Positions 1 through 5,252 of a DNA stretch of 7,214 nucleotides are shown here, one piece after another. Below the pieces are notes generated by a model. That model saw only the letters and a program-made list of their open reading frames with translations. It did not search any database and was not told where the DNA came from. The position numbers and the translations under genes were made by a program. This DNA is from JAGXLP01 sp964649445 (lineage in GTDB: Bacteria; Bipolaricaulota; Bipolaricaulia; M55B111), in NCBI GenBank assembly GCA_964649445.1, contig CAZYPS010000093.1, positions 1 to 7,214 of the forward strand, written 5' to 3'. Each line of letters begins with the position of its first letter. Positions within the stretch are counted from its first letter, which is position 1.

Positions 1-101
1 GGCTCAAGCCCTTTTTCCCTCAATTCCGCGAGCTTCTCTATTCTCTCTTTCCGTAGTACGTTGGAATCCTCAGGGGTTTCGTTTTCAGTTCCGCTGGGCA
101 A
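1..101 (-). CDS. lysS: Lysyl-tRNA synthetase, N-terminal fragment (runs off the left edge)
   Basis: Only the first 33 or so codons are in the window. Read on the minus strand from a TTG at 101-99, the peptide contains LRKERIEKLAELREKGLEP. This matches the start of class II lysyl-tRNA synthetases, where a helix of the form R-x-K-(2-3 residues)-L-(2-3 residues)-G-x-x-P precedes the anticodon-binding OB fold. The enzyme charges tRNA-Lys in the cytoplasm. The TTG start is chosen because GGGGAG (114-109) lies 7 nt upstream, inside the end of greA, and no ATG or GTG is available in frame nearby. The gap to the greA stop is 4 nt, so the two are almost certainly one operon with translational coupling; greA-lysS adjacency is known in several bacteria. 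Catalytic motifs are outside the window, so the call rests on a short stretch plus context. Confidence 0.75.
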   Translation of the reverse strand, partial: MPSGTENETPEDSNVLRKERIEKLAELREKGLE

Positions 102-105
102 AATC

Positions 106-597
106 TCACTCCCCGATACCTAAGATTTTGTATCGTTTCTTCCCGCTCGGGGTTTCAGCAACGATTTCCTCGCCCTGGTGGTGTCCCATCAAAGCCTCTC
201 CAATAGGGCTATCGATAGAAATCTTGTTCTTTTCCAGGTCAACTTCAGCGGGGCTCACCAACGTATACGTTTCAGAGCCGGAACCTTCTTTTGGCTGGAG
301 GATAACTTTAGTCCCGATCGAGACCATATCTGACTGAATATCCGTTTGGTCGATAATCTCCGCCTTGTCAAGCAGGTTTTCCAGCCTTTTGACTTCCGCC
401 TGAAGCCTGTCCTGCTTCTCTCGCAGGAACATGAATTCCTTGTTTTCCCGCAAATCGCCTTCGTGGGCTTTCGCTTCTTTGAGTTTTTCCGGAAGCTCTT
501 CATAAAGTTCGTGTCTAAGCTTTTTGAGCTTCTCTTTCTTTGCCTCGTGTCCTTCCTGAGTTAAATAGAAAGTTTCTCTTTCTTCTTTAGTCACCAT
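106..597 (-). CDS. greA: Transcription elongation (transcript cleavage) factor GreA
   Basis: Binds the secondary channel of RNA polymerase and stimulates cleavage of backtracked RNA. The protein is 163 residues (E. coli GreA is 158). Residues about 8-82 form the N-terminal coiled-coil hairpin, whose tip carries GDLRENKEF with the acidic pair D48 and E51, equivalent to the catalytic D41/E44 of E. coli. Residues about 88-161 are the FKBP-like C-terminal domain, ending SPIGEALMGHHQGEEIVAETP followed by a short tail. The frame is open back to an ATG at 648, but the ATG at 597 is preferred: AAAGGTGG lies just upstream and the peptide from there starts where the family starts. It is the first gene of a greA-lysS operon with its own likely promoter at 675-703. 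Family assignment is secure. Confidence 0.96.
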   Translation of the reverse strand: MVTKEERETFYLTQEGHEAKKEKLKKLRHELYEELPEKLKEAKAHEGDLRENKEFMFLREKQDRLQAEVKRLENLLDKAEIIDQTDIQSDMVSIGTKVILQPKEGSGSETYTLVSPAEVDLEKNKISIDSPIGEALMGHHQGEEIVAETPSGKKRYKILGIGE

Positions 598-601
598 TAT
601 T

Positions 602-610
602 ACCACCTTT
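602..610 (-). promoter_or_regulatory. Shine-Dalgarno site that decides the greA start
   Basis: On the minus strand AAAGGTGGT sits a few nucleotides before the ATG at 597-595. The upstream alternative ATG at 648 has no comparable site, so this SD supports the shorter 163-residue GreA. Confidence 0.7.
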
Positions 611-674
611 TCGCCAAAATTAGCCGAGTAAGCTCCGTGGCTTACCAAATACTGTAAAAGCTGATTTCTGGCCT

Positions 675-703
675 AATATAAGCACCCTAGCCCTATCGTT
701 CCA
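675..703 (-). promoter_or_regulatory. Probable sigma70-type promoter for greA-lysS
   Basis: Reading the minus strand, a -35-like TGGAAC (703-698) is followed by a 17-nt spacer and a -10-like TATATT (680-675). The -10 matches the consensus at 5 of 6 positions, the -35 at only 3 of 6. A start near 668 would give a leader of about 70 nt. The location between rnpA and greA fits a separate transcription unit, though read-through from rnpA is possible because no clear terminator is seen between them. Confidence 0.45.
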
Positions 704-746
704 GTTCTCTCCGCAAGGGACACTACACAAATTCTAAGAGGTATTA

Positions 747-1112
747 CTACGAACCCCGCTCCCTTTTGTAAAATTTCCGACTGTCCTGGAAATCGCTTAA
801 GAACTTCTCACCAAGTTCAGCGTTGGTCAAACTGCTGGTACACTTTTTCGGTCTGACGATAAAATCGAACCCGGCAAAAATTTCCTTGTTTTTCCTAAAA
901 TTCTCTCGAATTATCCTCTTAATCCGATTTCTGGTCGCAGCACTCCCAAGATATTTGGGAGTCACTATACCAATCCTCGGCCCGGATTCCTCACTTATCG
1001 AAATATAAAAGACGAAACAGCCTTCATCGTAACGAAGGCCTTCTTCGTATAAACGAGAAAAATCATTCTCGCTAACCAACCTATTCTCTTTTGGAAACCG
1101 GTTATCGGACAT
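747..1112 (-). CDS. rnpA: Ribonuclease P protein component
   Basis: Small basic protein that binds the RNase P RNA and helps it cut 5' leaders from precursor tRNAs. The 121-residue length is normal. It begins with the family's RLVSENDFSRLYEEG segment (residues 11-25), which in known structures lies near the leader-binding cleft. Residues 59-73 give the RNR signature AATRNRIKRIIRENFR, followed by GFDFIVRPK (81-89). Usually rnpA follows rpmH and precedes yidD/yidC near the origin; here it follows yggS by 62 nt and none of those partners is present. The ATG at 1112 has an in-frame stop 27 nt upstream and no recognisable Shine-Dalgarno sequence, so initiation may depend on coupling or on a structured leader. 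It ends in TAG. Confidence 0.95.
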   Translation of the reverse strand: MSDNRFPKENRLVSENDFSRLYEEGLRYDEGCFVFYISISEESGPRIGIVTPKYLGSAATRNRIKRIIRENFRKNKEIFAGFDFIVRPKKCTSSLTNAELGEKFLSDFQDSRKFYKRERGS

Positions 1113-1174
1113 AGATTTTATTCGACAGGCCCAGTACTATCAAGAAAGTTTCCCAATGGCTGGAAAAGGGGAAG

Positions 1175-1852
1175 TCATCGTGGTCCGAAAATACCGGTCC
1201 CGATCCTGACCATGTTAGCACCTTCTTCCACTGCCACCCGGTAGGAGTTCGACATCCCCATGGACAGAATCTCCATCCGATCATCTCCACTAACGACGTC
1301 CTTACCGACCTCGAACAATTCTTGCGTTACTTTAAAATAGGGCCTGGCGTCTTCCGGATCACCCGTGTAAGGCCCCATGGTCATCAGACCCTCAAGCCTT
1401 AAATGTTCCAGCCGGCTCATTTCTCCAACCAACCCTTCCAGAGCGCCCTCTGTGGGCTCTATTCCGTATTTGCTTTCCTCTCTGCCGCTGTTAACCTCTA
1501 TCAGGACCGGGACCACATCTTTACCGGCTTTTTCGACTCTCTTGTCTATGTGTTTCGCTTTGGACAAGGATTCCACGGTCTGGATCCTATCAAACACTGG
1601 CAGAGCCTTATTTATATCGTTCTTCTGCAGGTGACCAATCAGTTCCCAGTTGACCTCTTCCCTTAAATCACCTAGCTTTTCAAACTTTTTCGTCGCTTCG
1701 GGATGAGTATAATTTTCTCCTATATAGTCAGCGCCGGCTTTAATGACCTTTTTTATCTCATCGACACTTCGGGATTTCGTGGCTGCAACCAATCGAACGT
1801 CATCCGGTAGGGATTCCCTAATCTCTCTAAATCTCCTTGATATGTCAGACAT
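1175..1852 (-). CDS. yggS: YggS/PLPBP-family pyridoxal phosphate homeostasis protein
   Basis: Single-domain TIM-barrel protein that binds pyridoxal 5'-phosphate and buffers the cellular vitamin B6 pool; family members have no established catalytic activity. At 225 residues it is close to the family length. The PLP lysine is K26 in VAATKSRS. Further signatures are IGENYTHPEA (44-53), NWELIGHLQKND (68-79), EGLMTMGP (154-161) and the phosphate-binding C-terminus with LSMGMSNSY (196-204) and MVRIGTGIFGPR (214-225). The common GENYVQE motif is changed to GENYTHPEA. An AGGAGA site a few nucleotides upstream supports the ATG at 1852. It lies 34 nt after def and 62 nt before rnpA on the same strand, so the three are probably co-transcribed. 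A functional link among them is not obvious. Confidence 0.95.
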   Translation of the reverse strand: MSDISRRFREIRESLPDDVRLVAATKSRSVDEIKKVIKAGADYIGENYTHPEATKKFEKLGDLREEVNWELIGHLQKNDINKALPVFDRIQTVESLSKAKHIDKRVEKAGKDVVPVLIEVNSGREESKYGIEPTEGALEGLVGEMSRLEHLRLEGLMTMGPYTGDPEDARPYFKVTQELFEVGKDVVSGDDRMEILSMGMSNSYRVAVEEGANMVRIGTGIFGPR

Positions 1853-1886
1853 AAGTCTCCTACAACTCCTTTATTAATACTGCTTC

Positions 1887-2381
1887 TTACTGACCCTCTT
1901 CCTTTTCCTGTTGTTTTCGATATTCGCGCAGGGTCACGGATCGCTCCGCTTCCGAGAGATGATCTATAAAAAGTTTACCATTTATATGATCGACTTCATG
2001 CTGAAAAACCCTGGCAGCAAGACCCTCTCGAGCCAATTCAACCTCGTTTCCATCAAGATCCGTCCCCCTCACCACTACTCTCTCGGATCTACTTACCGAA
2101 GCTTCGGGGCCGGGCACAGATAGGCAACCCTCTTCCTGGGCCTCCTCTTCATCGCTCCGTTCAATCAGTTCGGGATTCACAAGTATGTGGAAATCGTCCT
2201 CCAGGTTAACCACTATCAGCCTTTTACCGACCCCTATTTGTGGAGCTGCAAGACCCACACCTTCCGCCTTTAACATCATTTCCGTCATACTATCGGCCAG
2301 GTCCCTTATCTCCTGATTTATCTCGTCTATCGGTTCTGCTGGTTGCCTAAGTACTTCTTCAGGATAAGTAACTATCTCCAT
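1887..2381 (-). CDS. def: Peptide deformylase
   Basis: Metallohydrolase that removes the formyl group from the initiator methionine of nascent chains at the ribosome exit. All three family motifs are present in the 164-residue protein: GVGLAAPQ (41-48), EGCLS (84-88, metal ligand C86) and QHEVDH (127-132, metal ligands H128 and H132, catalytic E129). Spacing is normal and the protein should be active. The ATG at 2381 follows AGGGAGGG (2393-2386 on the minus strand) by 4 nt, a very strong ribosome binding site. It is the first gene of a likely def-yggS-rnpA operon; the usual partner fmt is absent here. The tail from about residue 145 is charged and Glu/Lys/Gln-rich. No convincing promoter was found just upstream, only weak -10-like hexamers in the AT-rich gap. 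Confidence 0.97.
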   Translation of the reverse strand: MEIVTYPEEVLRQPAEPIDEINQEIRDLADSMTEMMLKAEGVGLAAPQIGVGKRLIVVNLEDDFHILVNPELIERSDEEEAQEEGCLSVPGPEASVSRSERVVVRGTDLDGNEVELAREGLAARVFQHEVDHINGKLFIDHLSEAERSVTLREYRKQQEKEEGQ

Positions 2382-2606
2382 TCAACCCTCCCTTTCATGC
2401 AAGAGGTAAAAATTATGGTCACCAGATTTCCCTTTCACAGGTTCCAGTAATCTATAGAGAAATTTTAGCGAATATCATCGTCTTTTTCTAAGGAATTCCT
2501 AAAATTAACCCAATCGGCCTAAATGAAACTGAATACGGGTTTATTTAGCTTTTTAACTGTTGCTTCCGCCTGTGATCCTTGAAATGAGTTAATTATATCT
2601 TATTAT

Positions 2607-2630
2607 TTATTGCAAATGAATTTGTAATAA
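2607..2630. repeat. Near-perfect 24-bp palindrome, possible operator
   Basis: Arms TTATTGCAAAT and ATTTGTAATAA are separated by GA. Ten of eleven arm positions are complementary, and the single exception is a G opposite T, which would still pair in RNA. The size and AT-rich symmetry are like binding sites of dimeric regulators, including Fur-family proteins, one of which is encoded 436 bp away. The octamer TTGCAAAT occurs again at 2744-2751 next to a perfect 12-bp palindrome (2736-2747). No flanking gene is close enough to make the target clear. Confidence 0.4.
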
Positions 2631-2717
2631 AAATTGTTATAAATTTTAATTTAATTTTCGAGGTCAAATTAACTCTAATTAAAAGTTCCTTGCTTAATTC
2701 AAAAAGTCAAATTTACC

Positions 2718-2827
2718 CTCTCGGATATATTGCAGGCAATTAATTGCAAATTTAAACTTGCTAAAAAAACTGCAAAATACCGATATTCAATACTGAAAAG
2801 TCGGAGCCAAAATGGAAAATCCGAGAG
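2718..2827. ncRNA. Candidate branched RNA fold (nested inverted repeats)
   Basis: A perfect 9-bp inverted repeat, CTCTCGGAT (2718-2726) with ATCCGAGAG (2819-2827), encloses two further pairings: TTGCAG (2730-2735) with CTGCAA (2770-2775), and CCGA (2780-2783) with TCGG (2801-2804). This gives a closed multibranch outline of about 110 nt. There is no clear promoter or T-run terminator, and the strand cannot be chosen. AT-rich DNA yields chance helices, but the 9-bp closing stem is relatively GC-rich. Confidence 0.2.
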
Positions 2828-3006
2828 AAGATTGTTTAAAATTTTGGTCGATGCAGTTATCCTTAATGATAAATTAGGTGGGAGAGTTAGTTCATATTGG
2901 TTTAGTTTGGTCATTTTAGAGTATAAAATTATTTACTGATTGTAGTCGTTTCGAAGTGGGCGTAAAATTACGTGGGTTAGATCCCAAAAAAGTTCCTTTT
3001 TCGACT

Positions 3007-3036
3007 TTGAATTTCGGAACAAACGGGGGAAATAAA
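3007..3036 (+). promoter_or_regulatory. Possible promoter of the Fur-like gene
   Basis: TTGAAT (3007-3012) and AATAAA (3031-3036) are separated by 18 nt, each matching the sigma70 consensus at 4 of 6 positions. The start would lie about 25 nt before the GTG. This is a weak match, and other AT-rich hexamers nearby, such as TATAAA around 2922, could serve instead. Confidence 0.3.
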
Positions 3037-3065
3037 AGTCCAACTAAATTAGGAAGGGAGTTATC

Positions 3066-3497
3066 GTGCAAAAAGACAAGCTAAAGAAGTTTAGAGGAAA
3101 GTTAAAAGATGAGGGGTTCAAAGTAACACCACAGAGGATCGAAGTCGTAAATGCCCTGGTGAAACTCGACCATCCGACTGCAAAGGATATCAAGCAGCAT
3201 ATAGAGGAACGATATCCGATGATCAGTCCATCAACTATTTATGGTACGCTAGATCTGTTGGAAGATATGGGCGAGTTGATACCTATCCAGGAAGGGGCGG
3301 AGACAAAGTACGATCTGTCTCCCGAAGTTCACCCTCATTACATTTGCGAAGAAAACGGAGAGATCAGGGACATCGACGACTCCGGAATCGAAAGTAAACT
3401 CCGCGATCTGCTCAAAGACTGTCCTTTCGAGGCAGAGCGGATCGAACTCAATTTTTACGGGAAATGCGACGGACAGGATAAGAACCCGGAAAACTAG
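3066..3497 (+). CDS. Fur/PerR-family metal-dependent transcriptional regulator
   Basis: A 143-residue winged-helix repressor of the ferric uptake regulator family. The DNA-binding domain covers residues about 10-75, with GFKVTPQRIEVVNAL and recognition helix S54-L71 (SPSTIYGTLDLLEDMGEL). Aligned by eye with Bacillus PerR, the regulatory metal ligands are kept: H36, D83, H89, H91 and D102. The pattern suits a PerR- or Fur-type Fe/Mn sensor better than Zur. The structural zinc site is abnormal: of the two CxxC pairs only C94 (CEEN) and C134 (CDGQ) remain, with N97 and Q137 replacing the second cysteines; C119 is extra. The start is GTG, with GGGAG (3056-3060) 5 nt upstream. It is a single-gene unit convergent with phoU, and no catalase, peroxiredoxin or iron transporter is nearby to identify its regulon. 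Family is secure, subtype is not. Confidence 0.92.
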   Translation: MQKDKLKKFRGKLKDEGFKVTPQRIEVVNALVKLDHPTAKDIKQHIEERYPMISPSTIYGTLDLLEDMGELIPIQEGAETKYDLSPEVHPHYICEENGEIRDIDDSGIESKLRDLLKDCPFEAERIELNFYGKCDGQDKNPEN

Positions 3498-3503
3498 TTC
3501 GAG

Positions 3504-3553
3504 CCTGGAGACCCGTCCGTAAGATTAACCAGAAATTGCTCGTAACCTCCAGG
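3504..3553. other. Inverted repeat between convergent genes
   Basis: CCTGGAG (3504-3510) pairs perfectly with CTCCAGG (3547-3553) across a 36-nt loop, filling the 59-bp gap between the Fur-like gene and phoU. It could limit read-through in both directions, but there is no T-tract on either strand, so it is not a standard intrinsic terminator. Confidence 0.3.
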
Positions 3554-3556
3554 TAA

Positions 3557-4234
3557 TCAGATAAGCTCTCTGGTAGAGGTTACGAGATAGATCGTGCGGG
3601 CGGCTATATTCGTAGCGTGATCAGCTACCCGCTCCAGGTCTCTTATGGTGAGCAATTCCGTCGATACCTGTTGTCCCAATCGGGTCGCCTCGTCCGTGTT
3701 TAGCGTTTCGCTCTCTTTATCGATCAGGTGCCCGAGTATCCTGTTCGTACTCTCTTCACATAACTGGTCCATTTTGTCATCCCGACCTACTATTTCCTTG
3801 GCGCGATCTTCGTCTTGCGAATCGTAACAGGATAACGCATCTTCAAACATGGAAGAGGCGAAATTACCCAGTTCCAGTATCTCGTCCTCGTCCAGTATTC
3901 GCTTATCTCTAACAAGTTTCGTATAATCGGTAAGATTAACTACTTTGTCACCTATCCTCTCAATATCCGTAATTATCTTAAACGAAGCGGTAATAAGGCG
4001 GAGATCCGAGGCTACCGGTTGCTGTAAAGCCAGCAAATCCGAGCATTTCCTTTCTATCTTTACGTACGTCTCATCGATCTGATCGTCACCTTTGCCGATC
4101 TCGTCGGCCCTTTCCACGTCAACATGAACCATTGCCTCCAGAGCCTGGTCCAATCTTCCCTGGACCGTTTCACCCATTTTCAGCACGTCTTGTCTTAGTT
4201 CCTCTAATTGTTCTGCATAACTCTTTCTGGTCAT
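3557..4234 (-). CDS. phoU: PhoU-family phosphate signalling/transport regulator
   Basis: Cytoplasmic all-helical protein; PhoU proteins link the Pst phosphate transporter to the PhoR/PhoB system and limit phosphate uptake. At 225 residues it has the normal two three-helix bundles. Each carries the metal-binding signature: ITDIERIGDKVVNLTDY (88-104; D90, E92, D96) and TIRDLERVADHATNIAART (196-214; D199, E201, D205). The ATG at 4234 follows AAGGTGGG by 5 nt, with a good promoter just upstream giving a leader of about 17 nt. In many bacteria phoU closes a pstSCAB-phoU operon, but here it stands alone between the Fur-like gene and rnc, so its partner transporter must be elsewhere. The protein is rich in Asp and Glu. 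The N-terminus (SYAEQLEELRQDVLKMG) resembles orphan and archaeal PhoU proteins as I recall them. Confidence 0.95.
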   Translation of the reverse strand: MTRKSYAEQLEELRQDVLKMGETVQGRLDQALEAMVHVDVERADEIGKGDDQIDETYVKIERKCSDLLALQQPVASDLRLITASFKIITDIERIGDKVVNLTDYTKLVRDKRILDEDEILELGNFASSMFEDALSCYDSQDEDRAKEIVGRDDKMDQLCEESTNRILGHLIDKESETLNTDEATRLGQQVSTELLTIRDLERVADHATNIAARTIYLVTSTRELI

Positions 4235-4257
4235 TAAAACCCACCTTAATTGGAACC

Positions 4258-4285
4258 ATTATACTTCATAAAGAAGTTAAATCAA
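4258..4285 (-). promoter_or_regulatory. Sigma70-type promoter of phoU
   Basis: On the minus strand TTGATT (4285-4280), a 16-nt spacer and a perfect TATAAT (4263-4258). Transcription would start near 4251 and give a leader of about 17 nt that already contains the AAGGTGGG ribosome binding site. No Pho box was recognised upstream. Confidence 0.7.
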
Positions 4286-4324
4286 TCTTTAGAAGGAGCT
4301 TAGCGTTTAGCAAATTCACGCAGA

Positions 4325-4345
4325 ATCCCCGGCCTTTCCAGGGAT
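4325..4345. repeat. Imperfect GC-rich hairpin
   Basis: ATCCC (about 4325-4329) pairs with GGGAT (4341-4345); after one C/A mismatch GG pairs with CC around a CCTTT loop. The form, preceded by GA and followed by GAATGCG, looks like a decayed copy of the end hairpins of IS200/IS605-type elements. It may belong with the larger palindrome at 4371-4448. Confidence 0.35.
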
Positions 4346-4370
4346 GAATGCGAAAGTTTATAAATAAATA

Positions 4371-4448
4371 GAAATCGTGGTGGTGAAGCCATGAATCGGG
4401 CGTAATGTCCCCGCCCTATGGGCGGGGAAGCGCGATTCAAGCGATTTC
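4371..4448 (+). repeat. Three-tier nested inverted repeat, possible IS200/IS605-type end or omega-RNA-like relic
   Basis: Three nested perfect inverted repeats share one centre: GAAATCG (4371-4377) with CGATTTC (4442-4448), GAATCG (4393-4398) with CGATTC (4433-4438), and CCCCGCCC (4409-4416) with GGGCGGGG (4420-4427) around a TAT loop. Read on the plus strand, GAAGC then GAATC, a CCCCGCCC/GGGCGGGG hairpin and a terminal TTCAA (4436-4440) follow the pattern I associate with right ends of IS200/IS605 elements, where the TnpB guide RNA scaffold ends. No TnpA or TnpB gene or fragment is present, so it would be a solo end or a miniature non-autonomous element. Alternatives are a regulatory RNA or a protein-binding cruciform. 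It is not followed by a T-run. Confidence 0.4.
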
Positions 4449-4516
4449 TTTACTACTTCCCGACCCACCATCCTGGAGTCATTGCAACCAGCTTGCAAAT
4501 AAAGTGGGCTTCTGTC

Positions 4517-4546
4517 TTGATAGGCTTTAAAAGGACAAGTTATAAT
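4517..4546 (+). promoter_or_regulatory. Strong sigma70-type promoter of rnc
   Basis: TTGATA (4517-4522, 5 of 6) and TATAAT (4541-4546, 6 of 6) are separated by 18 nt. Initiation about 7 nt after the -10 would fall near 4553, only about 9 nt before the rnc ATG, so the transcript would have almost no leader. Confidence 0.75.
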
Positions 4547-4561
4547 TGATTTTAGCAATAT

Positions 4562-5248
4562 ATGAAAAAAGACTTTACAGAATTAAAAGAGAGACTGGAG
4601 CTTGACGTACCCGAAGAAGACCTTCGTAAAGCCTTCTTCCATACATCTTATGTAAACGAAGCCGATAAAGGAAGGCGGTCTTACGAAAGATTGGAATTTC
4701 TCGGGGATGCCGTAATCGAACTGGCGATAAGGGAACATTTATACGAGTCCTTCTCGGAGAAAAGTGAAGGCGAGCTTTCCAAAATCAAAGCCGTTGCCGT
4801 GAGCAAACCGGTCCTCTCCCGGAAGGCATCAGATCTCGGGCTGGGACGATTTCTTTACCTCGGGAAAGGCGAGAAAGAATCCGGTGGCAGAAACAAGGAT
4901 TCCATCCTCTGCGACGTCTTTGAATCGTTAATTGGCGTCCTATTTCTGAAAAACGGATTTCGAAGGACTGCCGAATACGTGGTTGAAATATTGAAGGACG
5001 AAGTTGACAATTTGGTCGACAGTCAGGAAGTCCTGGATTACAAGTCAGCACTGCAGATAGAGGCCCAAAAACGGTTTAATACGAGACCCAGCTACGAAGT
5101 TAAGGAAGAGTGGGGCAAAGCTCACAACAGACGTTACAGCATAGTCGCAAAGTTAGAGGAATTCGAAGGAACCGGTAAGGGTAGAAGCAAGCAGGAGGCC
5201 GAAGAAGCTGCAGCGAAAAAAATATATCTCAAACTGAAAAGATCGTAA
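4562..5248 (+). CDS. rnc: Ribonuclease III
   Basis: Mg-dependent dimeric endonuclease that cuts double-stranded RNA; it processes rRNA precursors and structured mRNAs. The 228-residue protein has the catalytic domain at about 5-150, with signature ERLEFLGDAV (42-51) and active-site residues E42, D49, D118 and E121. The second motif reads CDVFESLIG, with Cys where Ala is usual before D118. The dsRNA-binding domain is at about 157-226 (DYKSALQIEAQ to EAEEAAAKKIYLKL), including the conserved GKGRSKQEAE loop. The ATG at 4562 fits the family start, and a shorter protein would lose the first helix. No Shine-Dalgarno lies within 20 nt; AAAGGA is about 27 nt away and upstream of the predicted transcription start. 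The usual neighbours era, lepB, acpP and smc are absent; the tRNA-Arg gene follows by 4 nt. Confidence 0.96.
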   Translation: MKKDFTELKERLELDVPEEDLRKAFFHTSYVNEADKGRRSYERLEFLGDAVIELAIREHLYESFSEKSEGELSKIKAVAVSKPVLSRKASDLGLGRFLYLGKGEKESGGRNKDSILCDVFESLIGVLFLKNGFRRTAEYVVEILKDEVDNLVDSQEVLDYKSALQIEAQKRFNTRPSYEVKEEWGKAHNRRYSIVAKLEEFEGTGKGRSKQEAEEAAAKKIYLKLKRS

Positions 5249-5252
5249 TCGT

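Larger units (their letters stand above)
2382..3065. other. AT-rich intergenic region between def and the Fur-like gene
   Basis: About 680 bp without a convincing gene, strongly AT-rich between about 2580 and 2940 compared with the flanking genes. It must hold the divergent promoters of def and the Fur-family gene. It contains a near-perfect 24-bp palindrome at 2607-2630, nested inverted repeats at 2718-2827, and a short palindromic CGTAA-AA-TTACG at 2961-2972. Frames open on either strand in 2699-2939 are short, lack ribosome binding sites and resemble no protein I know. Confidence 0.6.
4235..4561. other. Divergent phoU/rnc intergenic region with GC-rich palindromes
   Basis: About 330 bp. 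The two ends hold outward-facing promoters (4258-4285 for phoU, 4517-4546 for rnc). The middle, about 4320-4450, contains two GC-rich hairpins unlike the AT-rich DNA around them, described separately. Short open frames across this region are on both strands, have no family resemblance and overlap the hairpins. Confidence 0.6.

Noticed and set aside
598..648. Longer GreA starting at 648
   Set aside because: The extra 17 residues match nothing in the family, and the strong ribosome binding site lies before the ATG at 597.
1102..1290. Minus-strand frame overlapping yggS and the yggS-rnpA gap
   Set aside because: It overlaps the conserved C-terminus of YggS in another frame and has no family resemblance or ribosome binding site of its own.
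2699..2939. Two overlapping 69-71 codon frames on opposite strands in the AT-rich gap
   Set aside because: Low-complexity Lys/Ile/Asn or Leu-rich translations, no Shine-Dalgarno, a TTG start for the plus frame, and overlap with the inverted repeats; best explained by chance.
4132..4347. Plus-strand frame antisense to the start of phoU
   Set aside because: Shadow of phoU coding sequence that runs into the spacer; no start signals and no known domain.
4409..4427. Intrinsic terminator from the CCCCGCCC/GGGCGGGG hairpin
   Set aside because: The stem is strong but neither strand has a T-run after it, and no gene ends into it: phoU and rnc both point away.
4358..4558. Minus-strand 66-codon frame between phoU and rnc
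   Set aside because: It reads through the GC-rich palindrome and across the rnc promoter, and lacks a ribosome binding site.
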